Origin: CAZVFX01 sp964626565
GTDB taxonomy: Bacteria > Myxococcota_A > UBA9042 > CAIXZC01
Length of the DNA stretch: 20,562 nt
Assembly (NCBI GenBank): GCA_964626565.1
Contig: CAZVFX010000125.1
Span: 1 to 20,562 of the forward strand
Direction of reading: 5' to 3'
Part shown: one piece after another, positions 7,563 to 14,712 of the stretch
How the letters are laid out: each line of letters starts with the position of its first letter
Position numbering within the stretch: position 1 is the first letter of the stretch
Notes under the pieces: generated by a model
What the model saw: only the letters and a program-made list of their open reading frames with translations
What the model was told of the DNA's origin: nothing
Database searches by the model: none
Position numbers and translations under genes: made by a program

Positions 7563-8651
7563 ATGGTCCGGAAACTCAAGGACCGGTTCTTCCAGGAACC
7601 GTTTTTCCGCACTCTGGCGACCGAGATCGAAGAGGTCTGTCCCCAGTTTGACCAGGCCCGCTTCTTCCCCCTTCTGTACGATGAGCAGTGGCCTGCGAGG
7701 GAACTCAAACAACGGCTGCGGCATACCTCCGAGGTTTTGGGACAGACCTTGCCGGCAGAATACTGCGAGGCAGTGGAGATCCTTAAGAAAGTCGAGGGCC
7801 GGTTCGACGGTTTCGAACATCTGGTGTTTGCCGATTTCGTTGAACTTTTCGGGGTGGATGACTACCTCACTTCAATCCCGGCGCTGGAGCTCTTCACCCG
7901 GTCGAGCGCCGAATTCGCCATCCGCCCGTTCATTCGCAAATATCCCGAAGATACAATGGCGCAGATGCTCATCTGGGCGGACAGCGACGATGTAAACGTC
8001 CGCCGTCTGGCCAGCGAAGGGTGCCGACCCCGCCTCCCCTGGGGCGAGGCCCTGGAGCAGTTCAAACGCGACCCGACCCCGGTCCTGCCTATACTTGACA
8101 AACTGAAGGAGGACCCGTCCGAGTACGTACGCCGAAGCGTGGCCAATAATCTCAACGATATTTCCAAGGACCACCCCCACATCGCGCTGGACGTGGCGAA
8201 GCGGTGGCTTGCGGAAGCGCCCGGGACGAAGAAGATGGTGAAGCACGCGTTGCGGGGGTTGTTGAAGCAAGGCAACCAGCGGGCCCTTGCATTGTTCGGA
8301 CTAGCCGACGCCACGGGCTTGAAGGTAACCGGACTGAGCGTGGAGCCCTCCACGGTTCTCATCGGCGGCTCAGCCACGATGACGTTCCGTTTGGTTGTGG
8401 CGGCCGGCAAATCGCGCAATGTGCGCCTTGAATACATCGTTGACTATGTCAAGGCCAGGGGACAGACCTCTCCCAAGGTCTTCCAGATAAGGGAATTCGA
8501 ACCCTCCGCGGGCAGCGCCCATAACATCAAGCGTAAGTTGAACTTCAGCGACAGAACCACCCGCAAGCATTACCCTGGGCAACACTCCGTCACCATCGTA
8601 GCAAACGGCAGGAAGATGAGGTCTGTCCCTTTCTTCCTGGTCCAAAGCTGA
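7563..8651 (+). CDS. alkC: AlkC-type DNA alkylation repair glycosylase
   Basis: This encodes 362 residues resembling the AlkC family of HEAT-like-repeat DNA glycosylases, which excise alkylated bases such as 3-methyladenine without flipping them. Family-like features are the N-terminal LKDRFFQEPFFRTLA, the central EGCRPRLPWGEAL (152-164) and the EYVRRSVANNLNDISKDHP helix (187-205). The HEAT-like region covers about 1-250. A C-terminal all-beta domain (about 255-362) matches the Ig-like domain known in the longer AlkC proteins, so the protein looks full length. No good Shine-Dalgarno precedes the ATG (AGGG ends 1 nt before it), so expression probably depends on coupling to the gene 7 nt upstream. 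The N-terminus aligns with the family, supporting this start. Its position in a metal-transport/flavoprotein operon is unusual. Confidence 0.85.
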   Translation: MVRKLKDRFFQEPFFRTLATEIEEVCPQFDQARFFPLLYDEQWPARELKQRLRHTSEVLGQTLPAEYCEAVEILKKVEGRFDGFEHLVFADFVELFGVDDYLTSIPALELFTRSSAEFAIRPFIRKYPEDTMAQMLIWADSDDVNVRRLASEGCRPRLPWGEALEQFKRDPTPVLPILDKLKEDPSEYVRRSVANNLNDISKDHPHIALDVAKRWLAEAPGTKKMVKHALRGLLKQGNQRALALFGLADATGLKVTGLSVEPSTVLIGGSATMTFRLVVAAGKSRNVRLEYIVDYVKARGQTSPKVFQIREFEPSAGSAHNIKRKLNFSDRTTRKHYPGQHSVTIVANGRKMRSVPFFLVQS

Positions 8652-8660
8652 GGTGCGACA

Positions 8661-9323
8661 ATGTCGAGACCGATAGCCTCCCGAGGCAGAAGACAGCGTC
8701 TCCTGCGAGGTCTGTTCTGGCTCGGCGTAGCTGCAGCAGTAGTGGCGGCGGCGGGTTTCGGTTGGATGCTGCACAAGGACAGCAACTACTTCATCAGCGA
8801 ACCTTACGTCCGGGTATCCCGGGAGCCGGCCAACGTGCTTGTGGTCTACTACTCCAGAAGCGGGCACACCCAAGCCATGGCTCGGGAGATAGCCCGGCGC
8901 TACGATGCAGACATTGTGCGTCTGGGTGCGACCGCCTATACCCTGGATTTCGCCGGCTGGCGCCGCTCCGCCAACGACGCCCGCAACGAGTTGGAGACCC
9001 CCATCTCGCCCGCGGTGGTGGACATGCGTCCTTACGACCTCGTCTTCCTTGGCTCCCCCATCTGGCTGTTCAGACCTGCACCACCGCTGTGGGCCTTCGC
9101 AAGACGGAACAACTTTGCCGGTGCAAGCGTGGTACTATTCAACACCTACAACAGCCGCTTCATTGACGAATATATCCAGCAGTTCCAGAGCCTCGTCGAA
9201 GTCCAGGGCGGAAACTATCTCAGCCACATCCACGTCCGCCGCGGCCGCATCTTCTGGCAGAAATCCGCCGCGGAAGTTCTCGTTGAGACACGCCAACAAC
9301 TGGAAGCCCTCGGCCAGCCCTGA
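8661..9323 (+). CDS. Membrane-anchored flavodoxin-like protein
   Basis: This encodes 220 residues. The first 16 are strongly basic, residues about 17-36 form one hydrophobic transmembrane segment, and about 57-215 is a flavodoxin-like domain. The FMN phosphate loop is YYSRSGHTQAMA (63-74), and the second flavin loop is FLGSPIWLF with a following PAPPLWAF helix, as in flavodoxin-like reductases of the YYSRTGNT type. By the positive-inside rule the flavin domain would face the periplasm, which is odd for a protein fed by cytosolic reductants. GAGGTG (8650-8655) lies 5 nt before the ATG, and the gene starts 9 nt after alkC, as the last member of the operon that begins at cbiM. The redox partner is unknown; the iron-sulfur flavoprotein of the same operon is a candidate only if both face the same side. 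Confidence 0.8.
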   Translation: MSRPIASRGRRQRLLRGLFWLGVAAAVVAAAGFGWMLHKDSNYFISEPYVRVSREPANVLVVYYSRSGHTQAMAREIARRYDADIVRLGATAYTLDFAGWRRSANDARNELETPISPAVVDMRPYDLVFLGSPIWLFRPAPPLWAFARRNNFAGASVVLFNTYNSRFIDEYIQQFQSLVEVQGGNYLSHIHVRRGRIFWQKSAAEVLVETRQQLEALGQP

Positions 9324-9737
9324 CATACCCGCCACCCACGCAAAAGCCAGACCCGGCTGGCTGGAGTCTGAGCGAAGGGCAGAGTTGTCCATCGATTTTC
9401 ACTGTTGAAGATTGGTTTATGTGATCCTTCTCCTCCCCCTTCCTTTTTCCTCCTTCTTCCGGACAGAGTCCTCCCGTTGGGGAGTGGATGGAGTTGCTCG
9501 CTTCGGGATGCAATTTGTAATGCGGATGCAACCCTCATCGAAGCTGAGGCCCCCCACCGCAGGCGACGCGCCCGGAGTTTGCCGGACGCCCGTCTACCCT
9601 CGTGCCATGCCTGATTGCCAACGACCGTGGCCACGCCGTACCCGGGTGTCCGAACGACGAAGCCTTCTCCCTTAATATCGGGGGTTTGGAAGTGAGGTGG
9701 CCAAACTTTCTGCACTTAGTCCCAAATTATTTGCAAC
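9324..9737. other. Intergenic stretch with polypyrimidine tract, no gene seen
   Basis: This 414-bp gap lies between the flavodoxin gene and the promoter of the hydrolase lipoprotein. No open frame here has a convincing start, composition or protein family. It contains a 6-bp-stem hairpin (AGCCAG 9345-9350 with CTGGCT 9357-9362) without a T-run, so it is at best a weak terminator for the upstream operon. It also has a pure pyrimidine run on the plus strand (9425-9460) and a second small hairpin (CTCCC 9471-9475 with GGGAG 9480-9484). No tRNA or known ncRNA was recognised. Confidence 0.5.
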
Positions 9738-9766
9738 TTGACATTCTACCGATCGGTCGGTATGCT
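9738..9766 (+). promoter_or_regulatory. Sigma70 promoter of the hydrolase lipoprotein gene
   Basis: A perfect TTGACA (9738-9743), a 17-bp spacer and TATGCT (9761-9766) form a strong vegetative promoter. The expected start near 9773 leaves a leader of about 19 nt to the ATG at 9792. The spacer is almost entirely occupied by an inverted repeat, listed separately, suggesting repression by promoter occlusion. Confidence 0.8.
9747..9762. promoter_or_regulatory. Putative TetR-family operator
   Basis: TACCGATCGGTCGGTA is an inverted repeat with perfect 6-bp arms (TACCGA / TCGGTA) and a 4-bp centre. It covers the -35/-10 spacer and the first two bases of the -10 box. Short CG-rich dyads containing ACCGA/TCGGT in this position are typical of TetR-family repressor sites. 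The assignment to TetR is by motif style; no regulator gene is present in the window. Confidence 0.6.
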
Positions 9767-9791
9767 CGGTTCATTTTCGACAGGTGATTCT

Positions 9792-11081
9792 ATGTGTGCC
9801 GACGACAAACGTGCTTCTGGAAGCGAGCGGTACTCCTTACTTGGAAGCCCCCTTGTACTCTTGTGCGTGTTGGTGGCGCCTGTTTGGGCGTGCGGCTCAG
9901 AAGCCAGTTCGGAGGATTTTCTCGATCAGGGCTTCAGGGCACCCCACGAAACAGCCGGTCCGGACATAGAGGCGGAATTGCCGGCAGAAGAGGCGGACCT
10001 TCTTGTCTTGGACCTGTTGAGTTCGATCGACCTTCTCCCCGAGTTGCGCGTCGAGGGCGGCGATCTGATTGACACCGCGGCGCAGGAGATGACTCCCGTT
10101 CCCGTTGACGTCGCCCCCGAGTCAGCCACCTACACGGACGTACCGGTGACGCTAGCAGAGGTCGCCGAAGAGGTGGTCGCTGAGTTGCCGGACCCCGGCG
10201 CTGCAGGGCCCCAAGCCTATTCCGTGCAGGAATCTGTCCTCGCATTGTTGGGGGCAAACATCCCGGCAGTAATGTTCCTCCCCGACGGACCGGGTCCCTA
10301 TCCGGTCGTCGTGTTCACCCACGGATTTCAGTTGAGCAACGCCAACTACACGTCCTATGGCGAGCACCTCGCCAGTTGGGGCTACCTGGTGATCATGCCC
10401 CAGTTGCCCGGTTCGCTTTTTGCGCCTGCCACCCACACCGCGTTGAAGGAGTACGTCGTTGCGATTCTGGATTGGTTGGAAGGTGCCACTTTGCCGGGCG
10501 GCGAGCTTGAGGGAAAGGTGGACCCTGCGCTCATCGGTCTTAGCGGCCATTCAATGGGCGGGAAGATCTCGTTGCTGGTGTGCAGCGAGGACGAGCGCGT
10601 CAAGGCGTCGCTTGTTTTGGACCCTGTGGACGCGGCCGGCGGTCCGTTCGGCGGCGACTCCCCCGATTATCCGTCGGTCACGCCCGAGTTGATGCCGGGC
10701 ATTTCCATCCCCATCGGCCTGGTGGGTGAGACCGTGAACGCCACATGTTCCGGCTTCTTCTGCCAGGCTTGCGCCCCCGAGGACAACAATTTTCAGCAGT
10801 ACTACATATATGCGGGTGGGCCGGCAGTCGAGATTGAGCTTGTGGGTGCAAGCCACATGTCCTTTCTGGACGAACCTGATTGCGGGTTGACCTGCTCGGT
10901 GTGCCCCAAGGGCGTTGATGACCCTTCCCATTCTCGACTGCTCGCGAGAAAATACATGACCGCCTTCTTCAACTACACTTTGCTCGACCAGTACGCCTAC
11001 GGCGCCTATCTGACCGGTGAACACATGCAGGCAGACTTGGCTTCGGGATTGGTGATCACGGCAAGCAAGAACGGTTTCTAG
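9792..11081 (+). CDS. Chlorophyllase-like alpha/beta-hydrolase lipoprotein
   Basis: This encodes a 429-residue predicted lipid-anchored esterase. The signal peptide ends in VWAC (Cys34), after which an acidic linker rich in Glu, Asp, Pro and Leu runs to about 140. The alpha/beta-hydrolase domain spans about 145-400. Visible elements are the oxyanion HGF (His177-Phe179), the nucleophile elbow GHSMGG (Ser254), a likely acid in LDPVD (Asp277 or Asp280) and a catalytic His in GASHMSFLD (His355). The PVVVFTHGF...ASWGYLVIMPQL stretch and the DPVD strand resemble chlorophyllase-type and related dienelactone/polyester hydrolases. Several cysteines (319, 324, 327, 364, 368, 371) suggest disulfides outside the cytoplasm. 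AGGTGA (9782-9787) and the promoter upstream set the start; the open frame from 9738 would begin inside the -35 box. The natural substrate is unknown: an ester, lipid or polyester. Confidence 0.82.
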   Translation: MCADDKRASGSERYSLLGSPLVLLCVLVAPVWACGSEASSEDFLDQGFRAPHETAGPDIEAELPAEEADLLVLDLLSSIDLLPELRVEGGDLIDTAAQEMTPVPVDVAPESATYTDVPVTLAEVAEEVVAELPDPGAAGPQAYSVQESVLALLGANIPAVMFLPDGPGPYPVVVFTHGFQLSNANYTSYGEHLASWGYLVIMPQLPGSLFAPATHTALKEYVVAILDWLEGATLPGGELEGKVDPALIGLSGHSMGGKISLLVCSEDERVKASLVLDPVDAAGGPFGGDSPDYPSVTPELMPGISIPIGLVGETVNATCSGFFCQACAPEDNNFQQYYIYAGGPAVEIELVGASHMSFLDEPDCGLTCSVCPKGVDDPSHSRLLARKYMTAFFNYTLLDQYAYGAYLTGEHMQADLASGLVITASKNGF

Positions 11082-11203
11082 GGACCTCGACCCTGTTCCT
11101 GCCTCCGGCTTTCGCAGCATAGAGGGCACTATCTGCGGCACCGATTAGTGAGGCGGCATCGTCCTCCATGGCCGGGGTAACGGTGGACACGCCACTTCTC
11201 CGG

Positions 11204-11233
11204 TTGACCACGTGCTCCACCTTGCACTATAAC
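11204..11233 (+). promoter_or_regulatory. Sigma70 promoter of the 11259 Cys-rich lipoprotein gene
   Basis: TTGACC (11204-11209) and TATAAC (11228-11233) are separated by 18 bp. The expected transcription start near 11240 gives a leader of about 20 nt that contains the Shine-Dalgarno GGGGGA (11248-11253) before the ATG at 11259. The gene therefore starts its own transcript rather than relying on the hydrolase gene 177 bp upstream. Confidence 0.7.
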
Positions 11234-11258
11234 TTGAGCGAAGAGTTGGGGGATTCTC

Positions 11259-14200
11259 ATGAAACTATCGCACTATTTGCTGGTTGTATGTCTCGCTTTC
11301 CAGGCCTGCGGTCCGGGAGAAACGGAGTTAATCGTCGACGGTGGCGGCCACGCCGACTCAACCGCGGACGTCGGCGACGAACCGGAGCCCATCCTGCCTG
11401 ACACAACTGCGCCGGAAGAGACTATGGAGGAAACGGCAATCGACATACCAGCGGCGGAATCCGGAAGTGAAATCCCGTTGCTGCAGTGCGATCCGGGCGA
11501 AGGGTGTTTCATGGACAAGTGCTCCGAGAACTCCCAGTGCCAGTCGGGCTGGTGCGTTGAGCACATGGGCGAGTCGGTGTGCACACAGGCGTGCAGCGAG
11601 GAGTGCCCTTCCGGCTGGACGTGCAAGCAGGTAGGGGCCAGCGACCCGGATCTGATCTACGTGTGCGTCTCCCTGCACTCGAACCTGTGCAAGCCGTGCC
11701 AGACCACTGAAGGGTGCAAGGCTCCGGGCGGTGCCGAGGACGTATGCGTGGACTACGGTGATGAAGGGAGTTTCTGCGGCGGAGTGTGTGAGACTGCTGA
11801 AGACTGCCCCTGGGGATTCCTCTGCCTCGATGTCATGACCATTGACGCAATCGAGACTCGCCAATGTGTTGCAGAAGCCGGAGTCTGTCCCTGCACCGAC
11901 AACTCCATCACCCTGTCCCTCTGGACACCTTGCGAGGTCAAGAACGAGCACGGCGCCTGCCAGGGCATGAGGGTGTGTGCTGAAGAAGGTTTGACCCCAT
12001 GCGACGCGGCCGCACCTGCAGAAGAGCAGTGCAACGGCAACGACGACGACTGCGACGGCGACGTGGACGAACCGGTGGAGGACGAAGGGGACTACATAAA
12101 CCTGTGTGACGACGACAACGACTGCACCGATGACAACTGTAAGGGCGAAGGCGGGTGCGAGTATGTCGAGCTTAACGAAGGGGAATGCCTGGATGGAGAC
12201 CCTTGCACCGTCGCCGACCACTGCGAGGCAGGAGTTTGCGTTGGCAACCCCGTCGCCTGCGATGACAGCAACCCGTGCACGGATGACAGCTGCGACGGTG
12301 CCGGCGGATGCATGTTCGAGAACAACAGCGCCGCCTGCGATGACGATGATCCCTGCACTGTGGCTGACCAGTGTGCGGATGGTAAGTGCGGCGGACAGGA
12401 GATCCCTTGCGATTGCCAGACCGACGCTGATTGTGCGCAGTTGGAAGACGACGATCTGTGTAACGGCACTCTCGTCTGCGACCTGGAGAATTGGCCGTTC
12501 AAATGTGCGGTCGCCCCCGGAACCGAGGTTATCTGCCCTGCTCCTGCAGAGGGGCCGGACTCCATCTGTTTGCACGCCACCTGCGACCCGACCACCGGCC
12601 AGTGCTCGGAAGTGGCGGACCACGAGGGGTTTGCATGCGAAGACGGGGACGCCTGCACCATCGGGGACAAATGCAGTGAGGGTGTATGTACGAGCGGCGT
12701 ACCACTGGGTTGTGCCGACAACAACCCGTGCACCGACGACACCTGCGATCCGCTGTCGGGCTGCGTCTTTCCCACCAACACCCTCTCCTGTGATGACGGA
12801 GATGTTTGTACCATCGACGACCAATGCAACAACGGAGAATGCAATGGGGGGGGAGCGCTGGTTTGCGACGACGGCAACGTGTGCAACGGCGCGGAGACGT
12901 GCGACCCCGACACGGGCTGCAAACCGGGCGAAACACTTGTGTGTGACAACGGGAATGCGTGCGACGGTTTTGAAACCTGCCATCCGGTGAACGGATGCCA
13001 AGCGGGACTCGATGCAGTATGCAACGACGGCAACGTCTGCACCGACGACACGTGCGATGCGGAAGGAGGGTGCGTGCACACTCCCAATGCCGCGGGTTGC
13101 GATGACGCCAACGCTTGCACCGAAGGTGACCACTGCGACTCGGGCGCGTGCGTGTACTCGGAGTTGAAGGTATGTGCGGATGAGAACATCTGCACGGACG
13201 AGTGGTGCGACCCGTTGGACGGGTGCGTTACCAACCTCAACGAAGCTCCCTGTGATGATCAGGACGTCTGCACCACTGGCGACCACTGCCATCTGGGCGA
13301 GTGCATCTCGGCTGGTGAGTTGACCTGCAACGACGGCAATGATTGCACCGACGATCTGTGCCTCGCCGGCATCGGCTGTCAGTTCAGTCACAACGTCTTG
13401 GCGTGCGATGACGGCAACGAGTGCACAACCGGCGACCAGTGTACCGATGGCTGGTGCCTGCCTGCGCAGGTGTTGGACTGTGACGACGGAAACCTATGCA
13501 CCGACGATTCCTGCGACGGTGAAGCGGGTTGCGAGTTCAGCCCCAACTCCGCGCCCTGCGATGACGACGACGAGTGCACCGAAAACGATGAATGCAGCGC
13601 AGGACTGTGTGTGGTGAGTGACAACGTCGATTGCAACGATGGCAACGAGTGCACGGAAGACGGGTGCGTGCCGGCCACGGGCTGCGACAGTCAACCGGTA
13701 GTAGACGGCTCCCAGTGCGGCTCCCTTCCGGGCGAAAGGTGCGTTGGCGGCAATTGCGTTTGCGTACAACTGTGCGATGGCAAAGAGTGCGGCCCCGACG
13801 GCTGCGGCGGCTCGTGCGGCAACTGCACCGGACCCCAGGAAGCTTGCATGGATGGCGTCTGTGAATGCCAGCCGGTTTGCGTAGGCAAGGAGTGCGGGTC
13901 GGACGGCTGCGGCGGCGAGTGTGGCCCCTGCCAGCCCGGCTTCGTGTGCCAGCTAAACTCCTGCATCGAATCCAGTTGCGGGGAAGGCGAAGCGTTCGGA
14001 GGCGGTTGTCTCTGGAAGGTGGGCAGCGACCTTTTCCTGGTGCCCTCAGGAGTCAACTCCGTCAACGTGACCATTATTGGTGGCGGCGCCGGGGGAGGAA
14101 GCGGTTTCTACTATCCCGGCGGCGGCGGCGGTTCAGGTTACTACAAGATCGAGGAGGCGTTCCCGGTGACCCCCGGACAGAATCTGTTGGTCCAGGTCGG

Positions 14201-14678
14201 TTCAGGTGGCGGTATGGAAGAGGAGGGCACCGCAAGCAAGTTCGGTTCCCTGACTGTACAGGGCGGCCTGCCGGGCAAACCCCACACCGGAAACAGCGGG
14301 CAGTCCAGCGCCAAGGGCGGCAACGGCGGCTCCGGCGGCGGCGCGGGGTATACCAACACCAGCAACGGCGGCGGCATCGGTTCCGGGATTTCCATGGGGC
14401 AGTACGCGGGTGCGCCCGGCACTCCGTCACCGGGTTCAAACCAGGCGGCCAAGCGGGGCCAGGGATTCGGCGCCGGAGGCGGCGGTGACCCGGGTACATC
14501 GGGCTACAACAGTTCCTGCGGCGGCCTGGGCGGCTCCAACGGCAGCAACGGCGTCACTGTAGGCGGCTGTGGCGGCGGAGGTGGCGGCGCCGGCGGTCTG
14601 ATCATCCCGGGCTACGGCAACCCCGGCTCCACCGGCACCACCGCCGGAGCGTCCGGAATTGTGTTCATCACGATGTAG
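11259..14678 (+). CDS. Large Cys-rich repeat lipoprotein with glycine-rich C-terminal domain
   Basis: This encodes a 1139-residue predicted cell-surface lipoprotein. The signal peptide ends in AFQAC (Cys17), then an acidic linker runs to about 75. Residues 76-250 hold irregular Cys-rich modules. A MopE-like metal-binding motif is at 255-271 (EEQCNGNDDDCDGDVDE). Residues 283-819 are a long array of roughly 24-28-residue Cys modules that largely alternate between two types. Two CGPDGCGG / CGSDGCGG modules follow (near 844 and 877). From about 917 to the end is a glycine-rich domain that begins DLFLVPSGVNSVNVTIIGGG and ends GASGIVFITM, the layout of the Gly-rich domain found in phage tail and bacterial surface proteins. 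It looks like an extended disulfide-bonded or Ca/metal-binding stalk with an adhesive or display tip; that role is inferred. A lipid-anchored deformylase gene follows after 34 nt. Confidence 0.85.
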   Translation: MKLSHYLLVVCLAFQACGPGETELIVDGGGHADSTADVGDEPEPILPDTTAPEETMEETAIDIPAAESGSEIPLLQCDPGEGCFMDKCSENSQCQSGWCVEHMGESVCTQACSEECPSGWTCKQVGASDPDLIYVCVSLHSNLCKPCQTTEGCKAPGGAEDVCVDYGDEGSFCGGVCETAEDCPWGFLCLDVMTIDAIETRQCVAEAGVCPCTDNSITLSLWTPCEVKNEHGACQGMRVCAEEGLTPCDAAAPAEEQCNGNDDDCDGDVDEPVEDEGDYINLCDDDNDCTDDNCKGEGGCEYVELNEGECLDGDPCTVADHCEAGVCVGNPVACDDSNPCTDDSCDGAGGCMFENNSAACDDDDPCTVADQCADGKCGGQEIPCDCQTDADCAQLEDDDLCNGTLVCDLENWPFKCAVAPGTEVICPAPAEGPDSICLHATCDPTTGQCSEVADHEGFACEDGDACTIGDKCSEGVCTSGVPLGCADNNPCTDDTCDPLSGCVFPTNTLSCDDGDVCTIDDQCNNGECNGGGALVCDDGNVCNGAETCDPDTGCKPGETLVCDNGNACDGFETCHPVNGCQAGLDAVCNDGNVCTDDTCDAEGGCVHTPNAAGCDDANACTEGDHCDSGACVYSELKVCADENICTDEWCDPLDGCVTNLNEAPCDDQDVCTTGDHCHLGECISAGELTCNDGNDCTDDLCLAGIGCQFSHNVLACDDGNECTTGDQCTDGWCLPAQVLDCDDGNLCTDDSCDGEAGCEFSPNSAPCDDDDECTENDECSAGLCVVSDNVDCNDGNECTEDGCVPATGCDSQPVVDGSQCGSLPGERCVGGNCVCVQLCDGKECGPDGCGGSCGNCTGPQEACMDGVCECQPVCVGKECGSDGCGGECGPCQPGFVCQLNSCIESSCGEGEAFGGGCLWKVGSDLFLVPSGVNSVNVTIIGGGAGGGSGFYYPGGGGGSGYYKIEEAFPVTPGQNLLVQVGSGGGMEEEGTASKFGSLTVQGGLPGKPHTGNSGQSSAKGGNGGSGGGAGYTNTSNGGGIGSGISMGQYAGAPGTPSPGSNQAAKRGQGFGAGGGGDPGTSGYNSSCGGLGGSNGSNGVTVGGCGGGGGGAGGLIIPGYGNPGSTGTTAGASGIVFITM
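12105..13715 (+). repeat. Cys-module array within the 11259 lipoprotein
   Basis: About eighteen modules of 24-28 codons are visible. Type A (ten copies) reads CDDGNxCTDDxCDxxxGC, and type B (eight copies) reads CDDxDxCTxxDxCxxGxC. They mostly alternate A-B-A-B, giving a unit of about 50 residues. The order is broken by a non-repeat insert at about residues 385-460 and by a run of A-type copies near 540-620, two of which have lost the CTDD core. At DNA level the copies are diverged, so the array is old or under selection for protein structure. Confidence 0.75.
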
Positions 14679-14712
14679 TCAAACCAATTGCACTATCACC
14701 CCGGAGGAGTCA

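Noticed and set aside
9345..9362. Rho-independent terminator after the flavodoxin gene.
   Set aside because: The hairpin is only 6 bp and is followed by GGAGTCTG instead of a T-run.
9412..9675. Small plus-strand open frames in the long intergenic stretch.
   Set aside because: The products are rich in Arg/Ser/Pro from out-of-frame GC-rich DNA, there is no Shine-Dalgarno, and no family is recognised.
11358..13391. A 677-codon open frame on the minus strand, and another of 382 codons (12092-13240), antisense to the Cys-rich lipoprotein.
   Set aside because: Repeated GAC/TGC/AAC codons in the sense gene keep the antisense frames free of stops. The translated products are low-complexity with no domain, and there is no antisense ribosome-binding site or promoter.
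14688..14696. TTGCACTAT, shared exactly with the promoter region at 11222-11230, as a regulatory motif.
   Set aside because: A shared 9-mer is expected by chance in 20 kb; at 11222 it overlaps the -10 box, but at 14688 no matching -35 box is present.
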